From assembly GCA_029243385.1 (NCBI GenBank), contig JAQWSC010000004.1, positions 148,910 through 212,909 on the forward strand: a stretch of 64,000 bases of DNA, written 5' to 3'. The translations under genes were made by a program, and so were the position numbers. This document shows, in pieces, positions 18,466-27,135 of this stretch; within the stretch, counting starts at the first letter, position 1, and every line of letters begins with the position of its first letter. Source of the DNA: Flavobacteriaceae bacterium (GTDB lineage Bacteria > Bacteroidota > Bacteroidia > Flavobacteriales > Flavobacteriaceae). The notes below the pieces were generated by a model. That model saw only the letters and a list, made by a program, of their open reading frames with translations. It was not told the DNA's origin and made no database searches.

Positions 18466-18930
18466 ATGAAACGCTACGAACAACTAAGTAGTGAAATTGA
18501 ACTGCTTGCCATCGATAAAAAAATATCGTTGGACAAAATGCTTACGACTGTTTGTGAACTGCTTCAAAGCAATATTGAACATTTCGATTGGGTGGGTTTT
18601 TATTTTCATGATACCCAACGCCCAGTACTGCATCTGAAAGCATTTGCTGGCGATCCCACCGAACATACAGAAATTCCGTTTGGAAAGGGAATTTGCGGAC
18701 AGGTAGCTCTTTCTAATAAACATTTTTTGGTAGAGGATGTTACTAAGCAAGACAACTACATTGCCTGTAGTTTAACCGTTAAATCGGAGTTAGTCGTTCC
18801 GCTTTTTGTTGACAACAAAAACATCGGGCAAATTGACATAGACTCTCACAAATTCAAAGCGTTTTCAAAAAAAGATGTTGCTTTTTTGGAGGAAATAAAT
18901 CGCTATGTTTCCCAAAAAATAAAATCTTAA
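18466..18930 (+). CDS. GAF domain protein, free methionine-(R)-sulfoxide reductase type
   Basis: A 154-residue single GAF domain. WVGFY (42-46), the block PFGKGICG (Cys77) and IACS (Cys101) followed by KSELVVPL resemble the free methionine-(R)-sulfoxide reductase family. The characterised E. coli enzyme uses three cysteines; the first (shortly before the FGxG block) is absent here (TEHTEIPFGKG), while the other two remain. Activity is plausible but the recycling mechanism must differ. The start codon lies 3 nt after the groEL terminator, so an ordinary leader with a ribosome site is missing. Confidence 0.8.
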   Translation: MKRYEQLSSEIELLAIDKKISLDKMLTTVCELLQSNIEHFDWVGFYFHDTQRPVLHLKAFAGDPTEHTEIPFGKGICGQVALSNKHFLVEDVTKQDNYIACSLTVKSELVVPLFVDNKNIGQIDIDSHKFKAFSKKDVAFLEEINRYVSQKIKS

Positions 18931-18971
18931 AAAATACTCTCTTTTTCATCCTACTTTGCTCAAAAAATAAT

Positions 18972-18979
18972 TACTTTTA
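18972..18979 (+). promoter_or_regulatory. Possible -7 box TACTTTTA before purH
   Basis: TACTTTTA differs from TAnnTTTG only at the last base and lies 21 nt before the purH ATG. The same TTACTTTTAC string occurs before mreB. Confidence 0.3.
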
Positions 18980-19000
18980 CAGTATAATCAAAAAGTAAGT

Positions 19001-20527
19001 ATGCAATCCAATATTCAAGCGCAATCAGCGCTTATTTCGGTTTTTAACAAAGACGGATTAGCCCCAATTGTTAAAAAACTTCACGCACTGAATGTAACGT
19101 TATATTCAACGGGAGGAACTGAAACTTTCATCAAAGAACTAGGTATTCCTGTCGTAGCTGTAGAAGATATTACGTCCTATCCATCAATATTGGGAGGCCG
19201 TGTGAAAACACTTCATCCAAAAGTATTTGGAGGTATTTTAAATCGGCAATCCAATAAAAATGATCAGAAAGAATTAGCTCAATATGAAATTCCTCAAATT
19301 GATATTGTCATTGTGGATTTGTATCCGTTTGAAAAAACCGTTGCTTCCCTAGCATCGGAGCAAGATATTATAGAAAAAATTGACATTGGTGGTATTTCGT
19401 TAATTCGAGCTGCAGCGAAAAATTTTGCAGATGTATTATGCGTTTCATCGGTTGACGATTACCAAGCCTTTTTGTCGCTTTTGGAAGCAAAAAATGGAGA
19501 ATCGAATCGAGAGGATCGAAAACATTTTGCAACAAAAGCATTTAATATTTCTTCGCATTACGACACGGCTATTTTCAATTATTTTAATGAGGATATTGTT
19601 GCGTATAAAGCCAGCGAAACACAAGGGAAAGAACTTCGCTACGGAGAAAATCCTCACCAAAAAGGTTTTTTCTTTGGGGCTTTTGACGATATGTTTGAAA
19701 AATTACATGGAAAAGAATTGTCGTTCAACAACCTTTTGGATGTAGATGCGGCAGTTAATTTAATGAATGAATTTTTTGGAGAACGTCCTACTTTTGCAAT
19801 TCTCAAACACAATAATGCTTGTGGAGTTGCGACAAGAGATACGCTCCACCAAGCCTATGTTGATGCTTTGGCTGCAGACTCTGTTTCAGCATTTGGAGGT
19901 ATTTTAATAGCCAATCAAACTATTGATAAACAAACCGCAAGTGAAATTCATTCTTTGTTCTGTGAGGTTGTTATCGCTCCTGATTTTGACACTGAGGCGC
20001 TTGAAATATTGAAAGGAAAGAAAAATAGGATTCTGCTCAAACAAAAAGAGATTGTACTTCCCAAAAAGCAAGTTCGATCATGCTTGAATGGATTGTTGGT
20101 ACAAGAAAAAGATTTGAAAACCGATCAATTGGATCACTTGACTTATGTCACCGATAAGAAACCAACAGATGCACAAATTCATGACTTATTGTTTGCCTCA
20201 AAATTGTGTAAACATACTAAGTCCAATACCATTATATTAGCAAAAAACGGTCAATTGTTGGCCTCAGGAACAGGGCAAACTTCTCGTGTTGATGCCTTAC
20301 GTCAAGCAATTGAAAAAGCGAAAACTTTTGGGTTTGACTTGGAGGGGGCTGCCATGGCCAGTGATGCGTTTTTCCCTTTTCCAGATTGCGTTGAAATTGC
20401 TGGTAATGCTGGTATTCAAACGGTTATACAACCTGGAGGATCTATCAAAGATCAACTCAGTATTGATTATTGCAACAATCATGATATTTCGATGGTAATG
20501 ACAGGAATACGCCATTTTAAACATTAA
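19001..20527 (+). CDS. purH: Bifunctional AICAR transformylase / IMP cyclohydrolase
   Basis: A 508-residue PurH that carries out the last two steps of IMP synthesis. The N-terminal MGS-like cyclohydrolase domain (about 8-135) contains YSTGGTETFIKE and GGRVKTLHPK. The transformylase domain follows, with RYGENPHQKG, the catalytic KHNNACGVA block, and the C-terminal DAFFPFPDCVE and GGSIKDQLSID. Full length, with no other purine gene adjacent. Confidence 0.98.
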   Translation: MQSNIQAQSALISVFNKDGLAPIVKKLHALNVTLYSTGGTETFIKELGIPVVAVEDITSYPSILGGRVKTLHPKVFGGILNRQSNKNDQKELAQYEIPQIDIVIVDLYPFEKTVASLASEQDIIEKIDIGGISLIRAAAKNFADVLCVSSVDDYQAFLSLLEAKNGESNREDRKHFATKAFNISSHYDTAIFNYFNEDIVAYKASETQGKELRYGENPHQKGFFFGAFDDMFEKLHGKELSFNNLLDVDAAVNLMNEFFGERPTFAILKHNNACGVATRDTLHQAYVDALAADSVSAFGGILIANQTIDKQTASEIHSLFCEVVIAPDFDTEALEILKGKKNRILLKQKEIVLPKKQVRSCLNGLLVQEKDLKTDQLDHLTYVTDKKPTDAQIHDLLFASKLCKHTKSNTIILAKNGQLLASGTGQTSRVDALRQAIEKAKTFGFDLEGAAMASDAFFPFPDCVEIAGNAGIQTVIQPGGSIKDQLSIDYCNNHDISMVMTGIRHFKH

Positions 20528-20532
20528 TTTAT

Positions 20533-20540
20533 TACTTTTA
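20533..20540 (+). promoter_or_regulatory. Possible -7 box TACTTTTA before mreB
   Basis: TACTTTTA is 22 nt before the mreB ATG, in the short gap after purH. It is one mismatch from TAnnTTTG. Confidence 0.3.
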
Positions 20541-20562
20541 CACTTACTACAAATTTTACAGC

Positions 20563-21591
20563 ATGGGTTTTTTTGATTTTCTTACTGAAAAAATTGCGAT
20601 TGACTTGGGTACGGCCAACACGCTAATCATACATAACGACAAGGTCGTAGTTGATAGTCCTTCCATAGTCGCTATCAACCGAACTACCAACAAAATTATT
20701 GCCGTTGGTGAAGAGGCTAGCTTGATGCAAGGTAAAACGCATGAAAATATTCGAACAATTCGCCCATTGAAAGACGGTGTAATTGCTGATTTTAATGCTT
20801 CTGAACAAATGATTAGTTTGTTTATCCGAAACATTCCTTCCTTAAAAAAGCGTTTTTTTACTCCTTCACTACAAATGGTCATCTGCATTCCTTCAGGAAT
20901 AACTGAAGTTGAAATGAGAGCTGTTCGCGAATCAGCTGAACGCGTAAATGGTAAAGAGGTGTATCTAATTCATGAACCTATGGCTGCTGCCATTGGGATT
21001 GGAGTTGACATCATGCAACCCAAAGGAAACATGATAGTGGATATTGGTGGAGGTACTACCGAAATTGCCGTTATTGCTTTGTCTGGAATTGTTTGTGACA
21101 AATCGGTCAAAATTGCAGGAGATGTATTTACCAACGACATCGTTTACTATATGCGAACTCAGCACAATTTGTACATTGGAGAACGAACAGCAGAGCGCAT
21201 TAAAATTTTAATTGGTTCTGCAACCGAGGAACTTGAAAGTCCTCCAGAAGAAATGTCGGTTCAAGGTAGAGACTTGTTAACTGGAAAACCCAAACAAGCC
21301 ATGATTTCGTATCGAGAAGTTGCTAAGGCACTTGACAAATCTATTATTCGAATTGAAGACTCTGTAATGGAAACGCTTTCACAAACACCTCCTGAATTAG
21401 CCGCTGATATTTACAATACCGGTATTTACTTAGCTGGTGGCGGATCTATGTTAAGAGGACTCGATAAGCGTCTCTCGCAAAAAACAGACTTACCCGTATT
21501 TATTGCTGAGGATCCACTTCGAGCTGTGGTAAGAGGTACTGGAATTGCGTTAAAAAACATCGAACGTTACAAAAACGTATTGGTCAAATAG
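20563..21591 (+). CDS. mreB: Rod-shape determining protein MreB
   Basis: A 342-residue bacterial actin. Nucleotide-binding motifs are clear: IDLGTANTLI (phosphate 1), MIVDIGGGTTEIAVI (phosphate 2) and GIYLAGGGSMLRG (adenosine). It forms membrane-bound filaments that guide sidewall peptidoglycan synthesis. It is first of mreB-mreC-mreD-mrdA-rodA, all on the plus strand with short gaps or overlaps. Confidence 0.98.
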   Translation: MGFFDFLTEKIAIDLGTANTLIIHNDKVVVDSPSIVAINRTTNKIIAVGEEASLMQGKTHENIRTIRPLKDGVIADFNASEQMISLFIRNIPSLKKRFFTPSLQMVICIPSGITEVEMRAVRESAERVNGKEVYLIHEPMAAAIGIGVDIMQPKGNMIVDIGGGTTEIAVIALSGIVCDKSVKIAGDVFTNDIVYYMRTQHNLYIGERTAERIKILIGSATEELESPPEEMSVQGRDLLTGKPKQAMISYREVAKALDKSIIRIEDSVMETLSQTPPELAADIYNTGIYLAGGGSMLRGLDKRLSQKTDLPVFIAEDPLRAVVRGTGIALKNIERYKNVLVK

Positions 21592-21604
21592 CTAATTTTT
21601 TAAA

Positions 21605-22423
21605 ATGCAACAAATCATTAACAGCATTTTGCGAAACAAAAATGTGCTGATTTTTTTGTTGCTATTTTCTTTTGGAGTCTTGTTAACAATCGCTAGCGAC
21701 TCCTTCCGCAAAAGCACTGTATCCCTGATCAATCAACAAATTACAGGTGCTGTTTTTGAAACTAGCAATCAAATAAAAGCCTACTTTTCTTTGCAAAAAA
21801 CCAACTCGTTACTTCTTAATGAAAATATTCATTTAAAAAACCAACTGGCATTACTACAAGAAAAGCATTCTGAAACGACTTATAATCCAAAAGATACTCT
21901 CTATTTTTATCGTCCTTCTCGAGTAATTTCCAATAGTTTTTCATTGAGAAACAACTATTTAATGTTGAACTCAGGAAAAAATCAAGGGATTCTTCCAGAA
22001 ATGGGTGTTACCTCAGCAAAAGGAATCGTAGGAATTGTAAGCTACACTTCCAACGGATATGCGACAGTAATTTCATTATTGAATTCAAAAACTAGAGTAA
22101 ACGCAAGACTGCTCAATACCCATCATTTCGGAAGTTTGGAATGGGACGGTTTGGACCCCAGTATTGCAAAGCTTGTGGACGTCCCAATCATAGCTCCTAT
22201 TAAAGAAGGGGACACTATTGTTACTGGTGGAAATTCTTATATTTTTCCTGCAGGATTGCCTATTGGTTATGTCCACAAAATTCATGTTCCTGATATTCAA
22301 AACTACTACGAAATTGATGTAAAACTCTTTAATGACATGACCAACTTGAATGATGTGTATGTTATTGAAAATTTAGATCGTGATGAAGTTATAACCCTTC
22401 AAAAAAAGAATCTCGATGAATAG
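21605..22423 (+). CDS. mreC: Rod-shape determining protein MreC
   Basis: A 272-residue MreC: one N-terminal membrane helix (about 15-32), a coiled coil (about 55-85), then the periplasmic beta-barrel domain with NSGKNQGILPEMGV, GIVGIVSY and the late SYIFPAGLPIGYV. It bridges MreB and the penicillin-binding protein. It starts 13 nt after mreB and overlaps mreD by 8 nt. Confidence 0.95.
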   Translation: MQQIINSILRNKNVLIFLLLFSFGVLLTIASDSFRKSTVSLINQQITGAVFETSNQIKAYFSLQKTNSLLLNENIHLKNQLALLQEKHSETTYNPKDTLYFYRPSRVISNSFSLRNNYLMLNSGKNQGILPEMGVTSAKGIVGIVSYTSNGYATVISLLNSKTRVNARLLNTHHFGSLEWDGLDPSIAKLVDVPIIAPIKEGDTIVTGGNSYIFPAGLPIGYVHKIHVPDIQNYYEIDVKLFNDMTNLNDVYVIENLDRDEVITLQKKNLDE

Positions 22424-22922
22424 TACTCTTTTTTCAATCGTCGTTAGGTTTTTCGTTCTGTTGTTCGTACAGATCCTCATATTTAATGAAATTGATTTTT
22501 TAGGAGCCTATGACCCTTTGATTGCCATCTTATTTTTACTTCTATACCCTATAAATACAGAACAATTTAGCTTTTTGATTGTTGCATTTTTCTTTGGACT
22601 GAGTTTGGATATCTTTCTAATGTCGGGCGGGATTCATGCTTGTTCGTTCTTAGTTGCTGCGTTTGCCAGACCAGCAATCTTGAGATTTACATTTGGCGTT
22701 AGTTACGACTATCACGACATCAATATTAGCAAATCTTCCATTCCACAACAACTCACTACAATCAGCTTGCTAGTACTTTGCCATCATATCATTATGTATT
22801 CGCTTATAGCATTTTCTTGGAATCGTTTTTTATGGGTTATTGAAAGAACGCTTGTCAATGGAATATTTTCAGTTGTTCTTTGTTTTATGCTCTTTTATTT
22901 GATAAAAAAGGATGGGAAATGA
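22416..22922 (+). CDS. mreD: Rod-shape determining protein MreD
   Basis: A 168-residue, strongly hydrophobic inner-membrane protein with about five membrane segments. Sequence identity is weak, as is usual for MreD; the assignment rests on size, topology and position between mreC and mrdA. Its stop overlaps the mrdA start in ATGA. Confidence 0.85.
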   Translation: MNSTLFSIVVRFFVLLFVQILIFNEIDFLGAYDPLIAILFLLLYPINTEQFSFLIVAFFFGLSLDIFLMSGGIHACSFLVAAFARPAILRFTFGVSYDYHDINISKSSIPQQLTTISLLVLCHHIIMYSLIAFSWNRFLWVIERTLVNGIFSVVLCFMLFYLIKKDGK

Positions 22923-24781
22923 GAAACAAGTTGTTTGTATTTCTTATCGTTGTTATGGGTGTTATAATTATATCCCGACTTTTTTACCTACAAATTATTG
23001 ACACTCGTTTTGAAGATCTTTCAAAAAAAAATTCTGTGTTGGCATTGTATGAATATCCCGAACGCGGATATATTTTTGACAGGAACAAAAAACTAATTGT
23101 TGCCAATCAGCCAACATACGATGTAATGGTCATCCCCAAAAATGTTTCAGAAATTGACACTTCCGAATTTTGTAAACTCCTAAAAATCAATCAAAATAAG
23201 TTCAATACATTGCTTGAAAAAGCAACTTCATATTCGCCTCGATTACCCTCGGTATTTGTAGCTCAGATTTCCAAAATAGATTATGCCAAACTGCAAGAAA
23301 AAATGTGGAAATTCAAAGGGTTTTACATCCAACGGAGATCGTTAAGAAAATACTATTACGAGTCTGCTTCCAATGTTTTAGGATACATTAGCGAAGTCAA
23401 CGATAACGACATTAAAAAAGATCCTTATTATCAATCGGGAGAGTTGATTGGTCGCCAGGGGATTGAAAAATCTTACGAAAAAGAACTCAGGGGAAATCGA
23501 GGAATCAACTATTTTCAAAAAGATAATTTTAACCGAATTATAGGGTCTTACAAAGATGGAGTATTTGATGAAAAACCCAAACGTGCAAATGATATTGTAC
23601 TCACTCTTGATATAGAGTTACAACAATACGGAGAATCCCTAATGAATGGCAAACGCGGCGGAATTGTTGCTATTGAACCCGAAAGTGGCGAAGTATTGGC
23701 TTTGATAAGTACACCCGGGTATAACCCTTCTTTGTTGGTTGGCAGAAAACGTTCAGAAAATTTTACAAAACTTTACTACGACAGCATAAGCAAGCCCCTT
23801 TTTGATCGGGGGCTACAAGGACAATATCCACCAGGATCCCCTTTCAAGATTTTAAATGGATTGATTGCTCTTCAAGAAAATGTAATTACAGAAAGAACCT
23901 CTTTCACTTGTTACGAAGGTCATTATTACACGCGTAGCAGTTTTATGAAATGCCATTGTGATTGGGGAACAAAAAACGTATTGAATCGAAGTATTTACAA
24001 TTCTTGCAATACGTATTTTGCCAATGCTTACAGACGAACTATAGAAAAATACCAAAGCCCCGAAGAAGGGTTAACTCAGTGGAGTAATCATGTAAAAAGT
24101 TTTGGTCTGGGAAATTATTTAGGATATGATTTACCCGTAGGGAAAAAAGGCTATGTTCCTGATGCCTCGTTTTACAACCGTTGGTATCCAAACAGAGCTT
24201 GGCAAGGTGTAACTACTATTTCTAACGGAATTGGTCAAGGAGAAGTTTTAACAACTCCAATTCAACTGGCCAATATGACAGCTGCCATTGCCAACCGAGG
24301 TTATTATTACAAGCCGCATTTTATAAAAGAAATACAAGCGAAATCCATTGATTCTATGTATTTAATTCCTAACCATACTACCATAGCTCCCAAACACTTT
24401 ACTCCCATTATTCAAGGAATGAGTGATGTGATTCAAAAAGGAACTGCTCGAATTGCCAGAATCAAAGGAATTGATGTTTGTGGAAAAACAGGAACTGCCG
24501 AAAACTTTACAATAATCGATGAAAAACGACAGCAGTTGACCGATCATTCTATTTTTATAGCTTTTGCACCGAAAAAAAATCCTAAAATAGCCATCGCTGT
24601 GTTTGTCGAAAATGGATATTGGGGAAATCGTTGGGCAGCTCCCATTGCTAGTTTGCTAATAGAAAAGTATATTAACAAAGAAGTGTCACGCCCCTATTTA
24701 GAAAAAAGAATGTTGGAAGGAACTCTTGAGGAAGAGTACAACAAAATCATCAGCGGAAAACCTTTTACTATTAATGAATAA
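22919..24781 (+). CDS. mrdA: Penicillin-binding protein 2 (elongasome transpeptidase)
   Basis: A 620-residue class B PBP. It has one N-terminal membrane helix, a dimerisation domain beginning around EYPERGYIFDRN, and a transpeptidase domain with SPFK (in PPGSPFKIL), SCN (in YNSCNTYF) and KTG (in CGKTGTAEN). It cross-links peptidoglycan with RodA. The ATG at 22919 overlaps the mreD stop by 4 nt and gives MRNKLFVFL; a longer frame from 22880 lies within mreD and is rejected. Confidence 0.96.
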   Translation: MRNKLFVFLIVVMGVIIISRLFYLQIIDTRFEDLSKKNSVLALYEYPERGYIFDRNKKLIVANQPTYDVMVIPKNVSEIDTSEFCKLLKINQNKFNTLLEKATSYSPRLPSVFVAQISKIDYAKLQEKMWKFKGFYIQRRSLRKYYYESASNVLGYISEVNDNDIKKDPYYQSGELIGRQGIEKSYEKELRGNRGINYFQKDNFNRIIGSYKDGVFDEKPKRANDIVLTLDIELQQYGESLMNGKRGGIVAIEPESGEVLALISTPGYNPSLLVGRKRSENFTKLYYDSISKPLFDRGLQGQYPPGSPFKILNGLIALQENVITERTSFTCYEGHYYTRSSFMKCHCDWGTKNVLNRSIYNSCNTYFANAYRRTIEKYQSPEEGLTQWSNHVKSFGLGNYLGYDLPVGKKGYVPDASFYNRWYPNRAWQGVTTISNGIGQGEVLTTPIQLANMTAAIANRGYYYKPHFIKEIQAKSIDSMYLIPNHTTIAPKHFTPIIQGMSDVIQKGTARIARIKGIDVCGKTGTAENFTIIDEKRQQLTDHSIFIAFAPKKNPKIAIAVFVENGYWGNRWAAPIASLLIEKYINKEVSRPYLEKRMLEGTLEEEYNKIISGKPFTINE

Positions 24782-26027
24782 TTCTGTCGTTTCAAAAATT
24801 GATTGGCCAACGGTACTTGTTTACTTGGTATTGTGTGGGCTTGGGTTGGGGAATATTTATTCCTCAACTGCCGCCTATACCGTGGATAACATTTTCTCAT
24901 TAGAAGCTGTTTTTGGAAAGCAATTGTTTTTTTTAGGTATCAGTATTTGCACATTTGCGTTTGTGATGTTCATTAATGTTAAATTTTTTGAGAGGTTTTC
25001 AAGCATATTCTATTTGATTTGCCTGGCTTCTTTAATAGGTCTTTTTGTTTTTGGAACCACTGTATCGGGAGCTACTTCATGGTATTCTATAGGCTCGTTT
25101 AGTCTGCAACCTGCCGAATTTGCGAAAGCAATTACCGCTTTGGCATTGGCAAAACTGTTGAGTGATATTCACACTTCATTAAAAAAGGTTACAGATCAAA
25201 TGTATGCCTTTCTTATTATATTACTTCCAGTGTTACTTATTATACCTCAGCCCGATCCTGGAAGCGCCCTAGTCTTTCTGGGATTGCTTATGGTCTTGTA
25301 CAGAGAAGGGCTTCCTTCTTTATACATGTGGACTTTGGTCATTATGGTTGTTGTGTTTTTATTGACTTTATACCTAACTCCTTTTATAGTGAGTCTTATC
25401 CTTACTACTCTTTTTCTGATTTTTATTTTTACCTATGGTAAAAAAGGAAAGATGATTTTTAAATCCATTATTATACTATTTAGTTGTATAAGCTTTGCAT
25501 ATTCTGTTAACTATATTTTTAATGAAGTTTTTGAACAGCGACATCGGGATAGAATCAATATTGTTTTGGGCAAAGCAACAGATACTAGAGGGATCGGATA
25601 CAATACCAATCAATCCGAAATTGCCATAGGATCGGGGCGTTGGTTGGGAAAAGGTTTTTTGCAAGGAACACAAACCGAAGGAAACTTTGTACCTGAACAA
25701 CATACCGACTACATATTTAGCACAGTAGGTGAAGAATGGGGGTTTTCAGGAGGGGTTTTTGTTGTAGTGCTCTTTGTTTTTTTACTTCTAAGAATTTTGT
25801 TTATAAGCGAACGTCAAAAAAATGATTTTAGCAGGATTTATGGTTATGGAGTAGCCTCAATTTTGTTTGTTCACATCGGATTTAATCTAGGAATGGTTTT
25901 GGGCTTAATTCCAACGATCGGAATTCCACTCCCCTTTTTTAGCTATGGAGGATCTAGTTTATTGGGCTTTACGATACTGCTAGCCATTTTGATCAAACTC
26001 GATTCCAATCGGGTCAATGAATGGTAA
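24774..26027 (+). CDS. rodA: Rod-shape peptidoglycan glycosyltransferase RodA
   Basis: A 417-residue SEDS-family protein with about ten membrane helices. Characteristic segments are SLQPAEFAK, IPQPDPGSALVF, IGSGRWLGKG with TEGNFVPEQHTDYIF, and the end PLPFFSYGGSSLLG. It polymerises lipid II with PBP2. The ATG at 24774 (MNNSVV) overlaps the mrdA end by 8 nt and is preferred over an upstream start at 24726. Its stop is 1 nt from the convergent permease gene. Confidence 0.96.
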   Translation: MNNSVVSKIDWPTVLVYLVLCGLGLGNIYSSTAAYTVDNIFSLEAVFGKQLFFLGISICTFAFVMFINVKFFERFSSIFYLICLASLIGLFVFGTTVSGATSWYSIGSFSLQPAEFAKAITALALAKLLSDIHTSLKKVTDQMYAFLIILLPVLLIIPQPDPGSALVFLGLLMVLYREGLPSLYMWTLVIMVVVFLLTLYLTPFIVSLILTTLFLIFIFTYGKKGKMIFKSIIILFSCISFAYSVNYIFNEVFEQRHRDRINIVLGKATDTRGIGYNTNQSEIAIGSGRWLGKGFLQGTQTEGNFVPEQHTDYIFSTVGEEWGFSGGVFVVVLFVFLLLRILFISERQKNDFSRIYGYGVASILFVHIGFNLGMVLGLIPTIGIPLPFFSYGGSSLLGFTILLAILIKLDSNRVNEW

Positions 26028-26028
26028 T

Positions 26029-27135
26029 TTAGCTTCTTACATCAAGGGCATCTCGCAAAGCATTCCCCAACAACATAAAAGCCGTAACCAAACTCATAAT
26101 AGCCACACCTGGAACTACTGCTAAATAGGCTTTTCCAACTAGCATGTACGAATAGTGGTCTTTAATCATACCTCCCCAACTTGGAATAGGAGGCTGCGCA
26201 CCAATTCCTAAAAAACTCAGTCCACTTTCTATGAGAATGGCCGCAGCAAAATTAGCTGCAGCAATTACTATAATTGGTCCCATTATATTGGGCAAAATAT
26301 GTCGGAAAATGATACGAAACGAACCGTATCCTAAAACACGCGCTGCAGAAACGTATTGCATTTCCTTAACGCTAATCACTTGACCTCTTACAATTCGAGC
26401 TACCTCAACCCACATAGTTAGCCCCACTGCTATAAACACTTGCCAAAATCCTTTTCCAAGAGTGAGTGATACCGCAATAACCAACAACAATGTTGGAATG
26501 GACCAAGTAACATTTATAATCCACATAACAAACTTATCTATAACACCTCCATAGTATCCACCAACAGCACCAATAATGATACCAATAAACAAAGAGATGA
26601 ATACAGCTACAAATCCAATTGACAGCGAAATTCTAGTTCCTATCAAAACACGACTTAACACATCGCGCCCTAGCGTATCGGTGCCCAATCGAAAACGAGT
26701 TGTGGTAATAAAATTTTCAATAAACTCTTTGTCTGAAGCCACTTCAGGGAATTGTGTTCTTAAAAATCGTTCCTTCAAGCCGCCTTCTGTATCCGAATGG
26801 TAGTGCGTTATTTCTATAGCATAGTCAAATAATTGATAGTCTTGAATGGGATAGGAATTTACCGGAGTAGGATCTCCAAAAAAATAAATTTCAAATGCAG
26901 ATATATCTTTTTTGCTTTGAGTGGGAATTGTTAGGACTTGAACTTCAAATCCAGGTGATTTCGAATGAATCGATAAATGCATTTTGTTGGCGTTTCGGGA
27001 ATCGTCTGGAGCTAGTAGATAGGCAAAAGCTGCAACCAATCCACACAAAATGATAAACAACAAACTAAAAACGCCCCAAAAATGATTTTTAAATTTATGG
27101 AGCGCTCTAAAAGTTGTTGAATTGATTCCTTTCAT
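26029..27135 (-). CDS. ABC transporter permease, DppC/OppC type, orphan
   Basis: A 368-residue inner-membrane permease of the oligopeptide/nickel family. It has an N-terminal helix (about 20-40), a long periplasmic insert (about 45-150) ending in FRLGTDTLGRDVLSRVLIGTRISL, then five helices with the EAA-like loop AARVLGYGSFRIIFRHILPN. A DppC subunit normally pairs with DppB, ATPases and a binding protein; none is adjacent, so its partners are elsewhere or its role differs. The start overlaps the prc stop by 4 nt, so the two are co-transcribed. Confidence 0.88.
   Translation of the reverse strand: MKGINSTTFRALHKFKNHFWGVFSLLFIILCGLVAAFAYLLAPDDSRNANKMHLSIHSKSPGFEVQVLTIPTQSKKDISAFEIYFFGDPTPVNSYPIQDYQLFDYAIEITHYHSDTEGGLKERFLRTQFPEVASDKEFIENFITTTRFRLGTDTLGRDVLSRVLIGTRISLSIGFVAVFISLFIGIIIGAVGGYYGGVIDKFVMWIINVTWSIPTLLLVIAVSLTLGKGFWQVFIAVGLTMWVEVARIVRGQVISVKEMQYVSAARVLGYGSFRIIFRHILPNIMGPIIVIAAANFAAAILIESGLSFLGIGAQPPIPSWGGMIKDHYSYMLVGKAYLAVVPGVAIMSLVTAFMLLGNALRDALDVRS

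Noticed and set aside
22880..22919. Longer mrdA start inside mreD
   Set aside because: The 13 extra residues are a translation of the mreD end in another frame; the ATGA overlap at 22919 is the normal coupling.
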